The notes under the pieces are model-generated. The model was not told where the DNA came from. It made no database searches and was given only the letters and a program-made list of their open reading frames with translations. A stretch of DNA of 64,000 bases from Planotetraspora thailandica (GTDB lineage Bacteria; Actinomycetota; Actinomycetes; Streptosporangiales; Streptosporangiaceae). A program made the position numbers and the translations under genes. This document shows positions 1-7,721 of this stretch, one piece after another. Position 1 is the stretch's first letter. Each line of letters begins with the position of its first letter. Location of the stretch: NCBI RefSeq assembly GCF_016863335.1, contig NZ_BOOR01000027.1, positions 104,157-168,156 on the forward strand. Direction: 5' to 3'.

Positions 1-314
1 GTAAAGGGACGATCGCCTGGGCATAACAAGCATCAGGCGTCCCAGTCGTCAACTCCCTGCCTTGGTTATGGGGTGGCGGAGTGGCCGCCACAAAGGCCAC
101 ACTTTGGTGAAGGGCGGTGCCGTGGTGTCCATCCGCTGGACCGTCCGGCGGAGGTCCCTGTGACGGATGCATGCGGGTCCCAACCGACGGGCCCACAACC
201 AGGGCGCACAGCCGTGCCGGAGACGCGAGTCCCCGGCTATCTCGTGCCGACGTGTGTGACGGTCACGCCAGGCTGTTTCACGCCGACTTCAGAGATAGCT
301 GTGGAGGCCGGCTG
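1..314. other. Upstream region of the HNH gene
   Basis: This stretch precedes the first gene. Reading frames through it lack actinobacterial protein character, so I see no gene. A GGAGG at about 302-306 is the ribosome binding site of the HNH gene. An 11-base near-palindrome (gtgacggtcac) lies about 60 bases before the start and could be regulatory, but nothing supports that further. Confidence 0.4.
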
Positions 315-824
315 ATGCGCCAAGTTCTTCTACTCAACGCCACCTACGAACCCCTGACCACGCTCTCCCTGCACCGGGCCGTGATCCTGGTGCTGCGGGA
401 CAAGGCGGAGGTTGTGCACCGCGACGGACGGGGGGCGGTCCTGCGCTCGGCCACCCGGACGCTCGACGTGCCCTCCGTCATCAGGCTGCGACGCTACGTC
501 CGCATCCCCTACCGGTCCCGGATTCCGCTCACGCGGGCCGCGCTGATGAGGCGTGACGACTTCCGCTGCGCCTACTGCGACCAGCGGGCCGAGACCATCG
601 ACCATGTCATCCCGCGTTCCAAGGGAGGCCCCCACACCTGGGAGAACTGCGTCGCATCCTGCATGACGTGCAATCACAGCAAGGCCGACAGACTGCTGGA
701 GGAACTGGGGTGGACGCTGCGCGTCGCCCCGGTGGTGCCACGAGGCGCCCACTGGCGGCTCATCGGCGCGCAGCTCGATGGAGACCCGCAGTGGGCGCCC
801 TACCTCGAGAAGTCCGCGGCGTGA
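315..824 (+). CDS. HNH endonuclease domain protein
   Basis: This 169-residue protein belongs to the HNH nuclease family common in actinobacteria. The N-terminus begins MRQVLLLNATYEPL and includes a conserved segment (RRYVRIPYRSRIPLTR) typical of this subgroup. The HNH/zinc region occupies about residues 75-125: CAYCD, then TIDHVIPRSKGGPHTWEN, then CMTCNHSKADR. The two CxxC pairs would bind structural zinc and the DHV histidine plus NH pair would form the metal-dependent nuclease site. The ATG at 315 was chosen because GGAGG lies 8 bases upstream and family members start with this sequence; the frame stays open further upstream but that part looks non-coding. A GNAT gene follows 10 bases after the stop, probably in the same transcript. 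Substrate and role are unknown; nicking or repair is likelier than restriction. Confidence 0.88.
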   Translation: MRQVLLLNATYEPLTTLSLHRAVILVLRDKAEVVHRDGRGAVLRSATRTLDVPSVIRLRRYVRIPYRSRIPLTRAALMRRDDFRCAYCDQRAETIDHVIPRSKGGPHTWENCVASCMTCNHSKADRLLEELGWTLRVAPVVPRGAHWRLIGAQLDGDPQWAPYLEKSAA

Positions 825-834
825 CCGCACCGGC

Positions 835-1650
835 ATGAATTGGACGTTCACCACGGATGCCGAGGAGTACGCGGCGGCCGCCGAGCCGTGGCTGCTCCGC
901 GACCCGGTGCGGAACACGGTCCCCCTGACCGTGCTGCGCGGGTTGCGGAGCGGCCAGTTCTCGGAGGACCCCCTCATGGGCTGGCTGACCGACGAAAGGG
1001 CCGTCCGGGGCGCGTTCGTTCATACGGCGCCGTACCCGCTGCTCCTCGGTGTCGTCCCGCTCGGGGGGCTGCCGGCGCTCGCGGCCGGCCTGCTCGAGCG
1101 GGAGCGCTCGGTCGCCGGGGTCAGCGGCCCGCTCGACGTGGCCGAGGCGTTCGCCCAGGAGTGGTGGCGGCCTGAGAAGGACCGCAGAAGCGAGCGGCTC
1201 TACCGGCTCGACGCCCTCGTCCCCCCGTTCGCCCCCGGCAGGGCCCGTACGGCTGTCGCCGCCGACGTCGACCTGGCCACCCGGTGGTTCGTCGACTTCC
1301 AGCGGGAGGCCGACGTCGACGTGGAGGCCGATCCCACGCCCGTGGTCTCCGCCCGGATCAACCGGGAGGAGCTGCTCCTGTGGGAGGACGGGGGCAGGCC
1401 GGTCGCCCTGGCCTGCGTGTCCCGTCCGCTGGCGGGGATGTCGCGCGTGGGGCCCGTCTACACCCCTCCCGACCACCGCCGCCACGGGTACGGCTCGGCG
1501 GTGACGCACGCGGTCACCCGCCTGGCCCTGGACGCGGGGGCCACCGAGGTGCTGTTGTTCACCGATCTCGCCAATCCCACATCGAACTCGATCTACCAGG
1601 GCCTCGGCTACCGGCCGGTGGCCGACTACGCCACGATCCATTTCGGGTAG
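835..1650 (+). CDS. GNAT family N-acetyltransferase
   Basis: A 271-residue protein with a C-terminal GNAT fold at about residues 145-271. The acetyl-CoA binding motif A is VYTPPDHRRHGYGSAVTHAV, with the RxxGxG-like element RRHGYG, followed by the strand-helix LFTDLANPTSNSIYQGLGYR, where the tyrosine and the N-x-x-S-x-x-x-Y pattern are typical. The N-terminal 140 residues are less conserved, as in actinobacterial two-part GNATs. The start was set at the ATG 10 bases after the HNH stop because the in-frame ATG at 778 lies inside the previous gene. The acceptor substrate cannot be read from sequence. Operon partners are the HNH gene upstream and the zinc-ribbon gene 16 bases downstream. Confidence 0.85.
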   Translation: MNWTFTTDAEEYAAAAEPWLLRDPVRNTVPLTVLRGLRSGQFSEDPLMGWLTDERAVRGAFVHTAPYPLLLGVVPLGGLPALAAGLLERERSVAGVSGPLDVAEAFAQEWWRPEKDRRSERLYRLDALVPPFAPGRARTAVAADVDLATRWFVDFQREADVDVEADPTPVVSARINREELLLWEDGGRPVALACVSRPLAGMSRVGPVYTPPDHRRHGYGSAVTHAVTRLALDAGATEVLLFTDLANPTSNSIYQGLGYRPVADYATIHFG

Positions 1651-1666
1651 GTCGTATTCTTTGGGC

Positions 1667-1879
1667 ATGCCGCGCTATGACTACCGCTGCCGCGCCTGCG
1701 GATCGACGTTCGAGCTGAACCGGCCGATGGCCGAGGCCAACGCCCCCGCAGCCTGCCCCTCAGGGCATGACGACACCGTCAAGCTGCTGTCCACGGTCGC
1801 CGTCACCGGCAAGGCCGCCACGGCCTCCGCGCCCCGCTCCTCGGGTGGCGGCTGCTGTGGCGGCGCTTGCTGCGGATAG
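1667..1879 (+). CDS. FmdB-type zinc ribbon protein
   Basis: A 70-residue protein starting MPRYDYRCRACGSTFE, the signature of the FmdB (CxxC_CxxC_SSSS) putative regulatory family. The first knuckle is CRAC. The second is spread (CPSGHDD, cysteine then histidine), a common variant. The tail is low-complexity and cysteine/glycine rich (GGGCCGGACCG), which could bind metal. ATG 1667 was preferred over the in-frame TTG two codons earlier. No function is established for this family beyond formamidase-operon regulation in the founding member. It closes a three-gene run with the HNH and GNAT genes and is convergent with the WYL gene, 9 bases away. Confidence 0.85.
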   Translation: MPRYDYRCRACGSTFELNRPMAEANAPAACPSGHDDTVKLLSTVAVTGKAATASAPRSSGGGCCGGACCG

Positions 1880-1888
1880 GAACGCCCG

Positions 1889-2371
1889 TCAGGCCGCTGC
1901 GCGGCGCTGGAAGGGCAGGTAACGCTCCGACAGGTGCGGCCGGGCTGGCAGGTCGGTGGGCTCGACCGAGACGATGCGGTCGAAGCGGAACGCTCTGATC
2001 CCGCGCCGCATCCGGCACCAGCCCACGAGGTACCAGAACTCCCGGTGGACCAGGCACGTCACCGGCTCCACGTCGCGCACGGTGAGCCTGCCGGAGGCGT
2101 CGTGGTACTGCAGGCGGACCACCAGCCGTGCCGTGATGGCGCCCGCCGCGGCCCGCGCGCGCCGGGCCACGTCCGCCGGCAGCGGTGTGGTGAGGGTGGA
2201 CAGGGTGGTGGCGATGACGTCGTCGTCCAGGTCGAGGTGCTCGAACGCGTGGCGCAGCCCACGACGGGCGGTCACGGACTGGGGCCCCGCCCCCAGGTGG
2301 GCCAGGGACAGGGCCAGTGCGGCGAGCTCAGCGGTCGTCAGAGGTGCCGGGTGCCTTGTGACGTTTGCCAT
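1889..2371 (-). CDS. Stand-alone WYL-domain protein without HTH
   Basis: This 160-residue protein carries the WYL domain of YafY-type regulators at about residues 78-160 (VVRLQYHDASGRLTVRDVEP, FWYLVGWCRMR, FRFDRI). WYL domains sense ligands, often nucleic-acid or nucleotide related. The usual N-terminal winged-helix DNA-binding domain of about 60-100 residues is absent: residues 1-75 correspond to the linker helix region (PLTTAELAALALSLAHLG). Only 56 bases separate this start from the ilvD stop, so the missing domain is not next door. It is either a truncated regulator or a WYL-only effector. It is downstream of ilvD on the same strand and may be co-transcribed. Confidence 0.8.
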   Translation of the reverse strand: MANVTRHPAPLTTAELAALALSLAHLGAGPQSVTARRGLRHAFEHLDLDDDVIATTLSTLTTPLPADVARRARAAAGAITARLVVRLQYHDASGRLTVRDVEPVTCLVHREFWYLVGWCRMRRGIRAFRFDRIVSVEPTDLPARPHLSERYLPFQRRAAA

Positions 2372-2427
2372 ACCTTGACAATAACCGGCACCACTGACAT
2401 TTTTCCGAACGGATTATCGCAATCCGG

Positions 2428-4266
2428 CTACCGGGACAGCTGCGACAGGTCGCGAGAGGCGCCGGTGGAGGCCGAGGTCGTCATCGCCGCGTACGCCTGC
2501 AGCGCCGCCGAGACCGGCCGGTGCCGGTCACGCGGGCGGAAGCCGCCGAGGTCGGCCAGGATGCGCTCGCGGCGGACGGCGAGCTCGTCGTCGGCCACCT
2601 TCAGCTCGATCGACCGGTTCGGGATGTCGATCGCGATGGTGTCCCCGTCTTCGACCAGGGCGATGACGCCGCCCTCGGCCGCCTCGGGCGAGGCGTGGCC
2701 GATCGACAGGCCGGAGGTCCCGCCGGAGAAACGGCCGTCGGTGATCAGGGCGCACGCCTTGCCGAGGCCCCTGCCCTTGAGGAAGCTCGTCGGGTAGAGC
2801 ATCTCCTGCATGCCCGGCCCGCCCTTGGGGCCCTCGTACCGGATGACGACGACGTCGCCCTCCTTGACCTTGCCGCCCAGGATGCCGTCGACGGCGTCCT
2901 CCTGCGACTCGAAGACCACGGCCGGGCCGGAGAAGGTCCAGATCGACTCGTCGACACCGGCCGTCTTCACGATGGCGCCGTCGGGCGCGATGTTTCCGTA
3001 CAGCACGGCGAGGCCGCCGTCACGGGTGTAGGCGTGCTCGAGGTCGCGGATGCAGCCCGCCTCCCGGTCGAGGTCGAGCGAGTCCCACCGGGCGTTCTGC
3101 GAGTAGGCCTTGACCGTGCGGACGTTGCCCGGGGCCGCGTGCCACAGCTCGATCGCCTCGTCGGTGACCTCCGGCGACTTCGGATCCCACTTCGCGAGGT
3201 AGTCGCCCAGCGTGGCCCCGTGGATGCTGTGAACGTCCCGATGCAGCAGGCCAGCCCGGTCGAGCTCGCCGAGAATGGCCGGGATGCCGCCCGCGCGGTG
3301 CACGTCCTCGACGTGGTACTTCGCGGTGGCGGGCGCGACCTTGCACAGGCAGGGCACGCGCAGCGAGACCTCGTTGATCTCCTTCAGCCCGAAGTCGACT
3401 CCGGCCTCCCTGGCCGCCGCCAGCAGGTGGAGGATCGTGTTGGTCGAGCCGCCCATGGCGACGTCGAGGGCCATGGCGTTCTCGAACGCGTCACGGGTCG
3501 CGATGCTCCTCGGCAGGACCGACTCGTCGTCCTGCTCGTAGTAGCGCTTGGTGATCTCGACCACCGTGCGCCCGGCCTCCTCGAAGAGCGCCTTGCGTGC
3601 GGTGTGGGTGGCCAGCGTGGTGCCGTTGCCCGGCAGGGCCAGGCCGATCGCCTCGGTGAGGCAGTTCATCGAGTTGGCGGTGAACATGCCGCTGCAGGAC
3701 CCGCAGGTCGGGCAGGCGCTCTCCTCCATCGCCAGCAGATCGGCGTCGGAGACGCTGTCGTCGGCCGCGGCGATCATGGGGTCGATCAGGTCGAGCTTGC
3801 GGCCCGGGGTCTTGCCGGCCTCCATGGGGCCGCCGGAGACGAAGACCGTCGGGATGTTCAGCCGGAAGGCGGCGAGCAGCATGCCCGGAGTGATCTTGTC
3901 GCAGTTGGAGATGCAGATCAGCGCGTCCGCGCAGTGCGCGTTGACCATGTATTCGACCGCGTCGGCGATCAGCTCGCGCGACGGCAGCGAGTAGAGCATG
4001 CCGCCGTGGCCCATCGCGATGCCGTCGTCGACCGCGATCGTGTTGAACTCGCGCGGGATGGCTCCGGCCTCCCGGACCGCCGCGGCCACGACGTCGCCGA
4101 CCTCGCGGAGATGCACATGGCCGGGCACGAACTGCGTGAAGCTGTTGGCGACCGCGATGATCGGTTTGCCGAAGTCGCTGCCCGCTACTCCCGTCGCCCG
4201 GAGCAGCGCCCGGGCACCGGCCATGTTCCTGCCGTGGGTGACCGTACGAGACCTGAGGGCGGGCAT
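2428..4266 (-). CDS. ilvD: Dihydroxy-acid dehydratase
   Basis: This 612-residue enzyme dehydrates 2,3-dihydroxy-isovalerate and 2,3-dihydroxy-3-methylvalerate in branched-chain amino acid synthesis. Diagnostic segments are [19 protein letters not shown] at the N-terminus, [32 protein letters not shown] and [18 protein letters not shown], which carry the cysteines of the Fe-S cluster, and [20 protein letters not shown] near the C-terminus. Full length matches the family (about 610). The ATG at 4266 fits the family start. A 7+7 inverted repeat lies just upstream in the promoter region, and the NERD gene is 75 bases further upstream on the same strand. No other ilv genes are in the window. Confidence 0.97.
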   Translation of the reverse strand: MPALRSRTVTHGRNMAGARALLRATGVAGSDFGKPIIAVANSFTQFVPGHVHLREVGDVVAAAVREAGAIPREFNTIAVDDGIAMGHGGMLYSLPSRELIADAVEYMVNAHCADALICISNCDKITPGMLLAAFRLNIPTVFVSGGPMEAGKTPGRKLDLIDPMIAAADDSVSDADLLAMEESACPTCGSCSGMFTANSMNCLTEAIGLALPGNGTTLATHTARKALFEEAGRTVVEITKRYYEQDDESVLPRSIATRDAFENAMALDVAMGGSTNTILHLLAAAREAGVDFGLKEINEVSLRVPCLCKVAPATAKYHVEDVHRAGGIPAILGELDRAGLLHRDVHSIHGATLGDYLAKWDPKSPEVTDEAIELWHAAPGNVRTVKAYSQNARWDSLDLDREAGCIRDLEHAYTRDGGLAVLYGNIAPDGAIVKTAGVDESIWTFSGPAVVFESQEDAVDGILGGKVKEGDVVVIRYEGPKGGPGMQEMLYPTSFLKGRGLGKACALITDGRFSGGTSGLSIGHASPEAAEGGVIALVEDGDTIAIDIPNRSIELKVADDELAVRRERILADLGGFRPRDRHRPVSAALQAYAAMTTSASTGASRDLSQLSR

Positions 4267-4282
4267 GGCCTGACTCCCATCA

Positions 4283-4299
4283 GAAGACTATGAGTCTTC
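4283..4299. promoter_or_regulatory. Inverted repeat upstream of ilvD
   Basis: A perfect 7-base inverted repeat with a 3-base spacer (GAAGACT-atg-AGTCTTC) lies 16 bases upstream of the ilvD start. It is the size and position of a dimeric repressor operator or a small hairpin in the leader. No regulator was identified for it. Confidence 0.4.
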
Positions 4300-4341
4300 A
4301 AATGGTACGGCTCTCGCCCGGCTGCTGAGACCGGTGGTCCA

Positions 4342-5169
4342 CTACTCGGGATAGCGCGGCGGAAGCACCCGGTCGGCGGCCCGGTAGATCGACTCGATCT
4401 CGGCGGTCGTGAGCGACCTCTCCCGCTTGGTGATCCACTTGCGGACGAGGCTGCCGGAGAAGACGTCGACGTCGCGGATGTTGAGGATGCGCCACGGGAT
4501 CGGCGGGCCGTAGATCGCCAGCGACGGTACGACCGTGACCTCGCGTCCCAGCGCCTTGCTGATCAGATCGCCTGCCTGCGTCGCCTCCCACCGGGCCTCG
4601 TCGAGCCGGGGCTTGCGGTTGAACGGCCCGTGGAACAGCTTGCGGTGCGACTGCACCCGCACCGGCAGGCGCTTGTCCCACTTCTCCGAGTCCACGGCGT
4701 AGACGCCGGTCGGGCCGACGACCAGGTGGTCGATCTGGGCCTCGCTCGAGGGGATGGCACGCGCATGGAGAGTCCGGTAGCCGTTGCGCTCCAGCTTCTT
4801 CAGCTGCGCCTCCGTCCGCCGCTCCGCCGCCGAGGCGCGCCGCCAGGCGGGCACCGACGACACGGTCCTGGCCCGGTAGACGGTGTCGGCGACCGCCGCG
4901 ATGATCGCGAAGGTGACGCCCAGCCGCCAGCTGGTCAGCAGCACCCCCGTCACGGCGCCGACGCTCACCGCGAGCAGGGCGCGCAGCCGCAGATGGCGGT
5001 AGCGGGGATGCTGAAGCAGACTCTTGACAGACGCACGCTCGACCGGCGCGTATGTCGACGCCGGAGCGTCAGGCGGTGTCGGGGGGCGTTCCGACGGGTG
5101 GTCACTCACCCAGATGGGTGACGTATCGTGACCGTCTTCTGGCGCTAGACCGGTATCCACATCACTCAC
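4342..5169 (-). CDS. NERD-domain membrane protein
   Basis: A 275-residue protein. Residues 1-55 are polar and proline rich. Two hydrophobic segments follow at about 62-95 (LRALLAVSVGAVTGVLL and LGVTFAIIAAVAD). A NERD (nuclease-related) domain occupies about 115-230: GYRTLHARAIPSSEAQIDHL, VVGPTGVYAVDSEKW. The E-AQIDH-L and V-D-S-EKW pattern matches the predicted metal-binding core of this fold. The family is predicted to cut nucleic acid, but its cellular role is not established. It precedes ilvD on the same strand with a 75-base gap. The start could lie a little downstream of the ATG used. Confidence 0.78.
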   Translation of the reverse strand: MSDVDTGLAPEDGHDTSPIWVSDHPSERPPTPPDAPASTYAPVERASVKSLLQHPRYRHLRLRALLAVSVGAVTGVLLTSWRLGVTFAIIAAVADTVYRARTVSSVPAWRRASAAERRTEAQLKKLERNGYRTLHARAIPSSEAQIDHLVVGPTGVYAVDSEKWDKRLPVRVQSHRKLFHGPFNRKPRLDEARWEATQAGDLISKALGREVTVVPSLAIYGPPIPWRILNIRDVDVFSGSLVRKWITKRERSLTTAEIESIYRAADRVLPPRYPE

Positions 5170-5303
5170 CGTAATTGAGTGGTCGGCGGGTGCCTAGTGT
5201 TGGATGGTTCATACTTTTGTGGCCTGCTTGAGTTGATTCGCCGTGCCGCGGGCTGGGTATCTTCTCTAGATATCTCGCCCGCTTCGGCTTACCGTTCAGT
5301 AGC

Positions 5304-6731
5304 GTGGCGCACATTCATGATCTTACCGCCCTTGATCAGGCGGCCGCCGTACGAACGCGGGAACTGTCCCCGGTAGAGATCACCGAGCACTATCTGGAGC
5401 GCGCCGAACGGCTCGGCGGCGCCGTCGGCGCGTTCGTCACCCTCACCGCCGAACGGGCCCTCGATCAGGCGCGCGAGCAGGAGGCGCTCGTCACACGGGA
5501 GGACGCGGCCGATCTCCCGCCGCTGCTGGGCGTGCCGGTCCCGATCAAAGACCTCAACCTCGTGAAGGACGTGCCGATCCGCTTCGGGTCGGCCACGTAC
5601 GAGGGGTTCGTCGCCCCGGTGGACGACAGCGTCGTCGAGAAGCTCAGGGACGCGGGCACGATCATGCTCGGCAAGACCAGCACGCCCGAGTTCGGGCTGC
5701 CGTGCTACACCGAGACCTACGTCGGCGACCCCGCGCGCACCCCGTGGGATCTGACCCGGTCAGCCGGAGGGTCGAGCGGGGGAGCCGCCGCCGCCGTGGC
5801 CGCGGGCCTCGCTCCCGCCGCCCAGGGCAGCGACGGCGCCGGATCGATCCGCATCCCCGCCTCCGTCTGCGGCCTGTACGGCATCAAGCCGACGAGAGGG
5901 CGGGTCTCGTGGGCGCCCATCGTGCCGGACCTCGCGGGTCTGTCGACCAACGGCCCGATCACCAGGAACGTCGCCGACGCCGCGGCGCTGCTCGACGTGA
6001 TGACGCACAACAACCCGGGGGACCTCTACTGGGCGCCTCCGCCCGCCCTGGGCTCGTTCTCCGCCTACGTGGGCAGGGATCCGGGCCGGAGGCGCATCGC
6101 CCGCTACGCCACCCCCGCCGTTCCCGGAGCCGAGGTCCACCCCGACGTGCTGGCCGCCTACGAGAGCGCCTCGGCGGTGCTGGAGGCGCTCGGCCACGAG
6201 GTCGTGGAGATCGCCCCTCCGTTCGGCGGCGACATGGTGCCGGAGTTCGAGAAGTTGTGGTTCGGCTTCTCGTGCATGCATCCGGTCGCCAAGGAGATGG
6301 AGTCGAAGCTGCGCCCGCTCACCGCCTGGCTGAGAGAGCGCGGGCAGGCCGTGCCCGCCCCGGCCTTCCTCCAGGCACAGTCGGCGCTGCAGCTCGCCAC
6401 CCGGTTCGCCATGCTGGTCACCGACGCCTTCGACGCGGTGCTGACCCCCACGGTCACGCAGCCGCCCGTGCCGGTCGGCTGGTTCGAGGACGTGGACTCC
6501 CCGGAGGAGACGTTCGAGCGGATGAAGCACTTCGCGCCGTTCGCCGCCATGTACAACGTGAGCGGCCAGCCGGCCGTCAACCTCCCGCTCTACTGGACGC
6601 CCGACGGGCTGCCCGTCGGCGTGATGCTCGCCGGCGCCTTCGGCGACGAGGGCACCCTCATCTCGTTGTCGGCCCAGATCGAGGCGTCCGTGGGCGGCTT
6701 CTGGGGCGAGCGCCGCCCGCCCGTCTGGTAG
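5304..6731 (+). CDS. Amidase (amidase signature family)
   Basis: This 475-residue enzyme hydrolyses carboxylic amides through a Ser-Ser-Lys triad. The lysine is in GVPVPIKDLNLV (about residue 84). The glycine/serine-rich signature SAGGSSGGAAAAVAAGLAPA supplies the cis-serine and GSDGAGSIRIPAS the nucleophilic serine. The C-terminal NVSGQPAVNLPL and DGLPVGVMLAG blocks are also standard. Start is GTG at 5304. Substrate is unclear: an acylamidase or half-amidase role is more likely than GatA, because no gatC or gatB is nearby. It stands alone, convergent with the next gene. Confidence 0.92.
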   Translation: MAHIHDLTALDQAAAVRTRELSPVEITEHYLERAERLGGAVGAFVTLTAERALDQAREQEALVTREDAADLPPLLGVPVPIKDLNLVKDVPIRFGSATYEGFVAPVDDSVVEKLRDAGTIMLGKTSTPEFGLPCYTETYVGDPARTPWDLTRSAGGSSGGAAAAVAAGLAPAAQGSDGAGSIRIPASVCGLYGIKPTRGRVSWAPIVPDLAGLSTNGPITRNVADAAALLDVMTHNNPGDLYWAPPPALGSFSAYVGRDPGRRRIARYATPAVPGAEVHPDVLAAYESASAVLEALGHEVVEIAPPFGGDMVPEFEKLWFGFSCMHPVAKEMESKLRPLTAWLRERGQAVPAPAFLQAQSALQLATRFAMLVTDAFDAVLTPTVTQPPVPVGWFEDVDSPEETFERMKHFAPFAAMYNVSGQPAVNLPLYWTPDGLPVGVMLAGAFGDEGTLISLSAQIEASVGGFWGERRPPVW

Positions 6732-6737
6732 AGCCGG

Positions 6738-7721
6738 TCAGCCGAGCAGGTGAACCAGATGGGCGCTCACGTCGGCGAGCAGGCCGCCGGGACCCACGGG
6801 CGCGGCGGCCACCGCCGACAGCAGGGTGGGCAGGCCGGGAAGCGGGAAACCGTCGTCCGCTGCCGCCTCATGGCCCACGGCGGTCCTGGCCAGGTGCGCG
6901 CGGCTGCGCTCCCAGGCGTCCAGCACCTCCTCGGCTGAGGGAACGCCGAAGCCGTGTCCGACCGGGGCGGCGTGGCGGAGCCGTACGAGGGGGGAATTGG
7001 CGAACGCCAGCGCCACCTCGGCACGCCGCGCGAGGTCCTCGCGGTCGGGCACCCAGTCCATCGCCGGGCACGGGTGGCGGCATCGCGCCACGCACGTGGC
7101 GAGGGCTCCGGCGACCTTGCTGTGCTGCCGGTCGAGGTAGGCCCGCCAGCCGGTGGAGGGCTCGACCGCCACCCGCAGCGTGCGCTCGGCGGCCGACTGC
7201 TCGGCCCGCGTGTGTGCGCACACCCGGTCGCCGATGACGCCGAACCTGCTGCCGGGGGCGCGCAGCCCCTCCGGCCACCGGACCGGGTCGCCTCCGTGCC
7301 CGAGCGCGGGCTCGAACGCGAGGAGCGGAAGATACTCGCTCGCGATGTGGACGGCGGCGATCATCGCGCTGAACTCACGCCGCCGCCAGCGGGCCTCGAT
7401 CACATCCAGGAAGAGGCCGTACGCGGGGCGCATCGACTCCAGCGCGCCCCGGGGCTGCGATTTCGCCGTCTGCGGCATGTTGCAGTCGCGGGCCCGCCTG
7501 CGCAGGTCGGCGGGCACGGCGTGCGGGCTGACCTCGGCGGCGAAGTCCTCGGCGTCGAGCGTCAGCAGCCGCTGCCCGAACTCGCAGGCCGTGACCACCA
7601 GCTCCACACGCTCGCCGTCCTTCAGCACCGCCGGCGCGAGAGCCCCGACGTCGCCGAAGGAGTACCTGCCGGCCAGGGCGACCAGCAGGTCCCGGGCGGA
7701 GTCGATCCGCAGGCCCGTCAC
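6738..7721 (-). CDS. Conserved hypothetical protein, last gene of the lemA operon
   Basis: I do not recognise this 327-residue, largely helical protein. It has no clear signal peptide or membrane helix, is rich in Ala, Leu and Arg, and contains several cysteines (for example CVARCRHPC at about 215). Its GTG start overlaps the stop of the DUF2207 gene by 4 bases (GTGA), so it is translationally coupled to it and probably works with LemA and DUF2207. The C-terminal 60 residues form a repeated hydrophobic helical pattern (LPGLPTLLSAVAAAPVG). A role cannot be stated. Confidence 0.7.
   Translation of the reverse strand: MTGLRIDSARDLLVALAGRYSFGDVGALAPAVLKDGERVELVVTACEFGQRLLTLDAEDFAAEVSPHAVPADLRRRARDCNMPQTAKSQPRGALESMRPAYGLFLDVIEARWRRREFSAMIAAVHIASEYLPLLAFEPALGHGGDPVRWPEGLRAPGSRFGVIGDRVCAHTRAEQSAAERTLRVAVEPSTGWRAYLDRQHSKVAGALATCVARCRHPCPAMDWVPDREDLARRAEVALAFANSPLVRLRHAAPVGHGFGVPSAEEVLDAWERSRAHLARTAVGHEAAADDGFPLPGLPTLLSAVAAAPVGPGGLLADVSAHLVHLLG

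Noticed and set aside
2521..4293. Long plus-strand frame opposite ilvD
   Set aside because: It mirrors the ilvD reading frame on the other strand, is Arg/Val/Asp biased without any family pattern, and is a GC-driven shadow.
5702..7237. 511-codon frame within the amidase region
   Set aside because: Extremely Arg-rich, overlaps the amidase in another frame and runs into a convergent gene.
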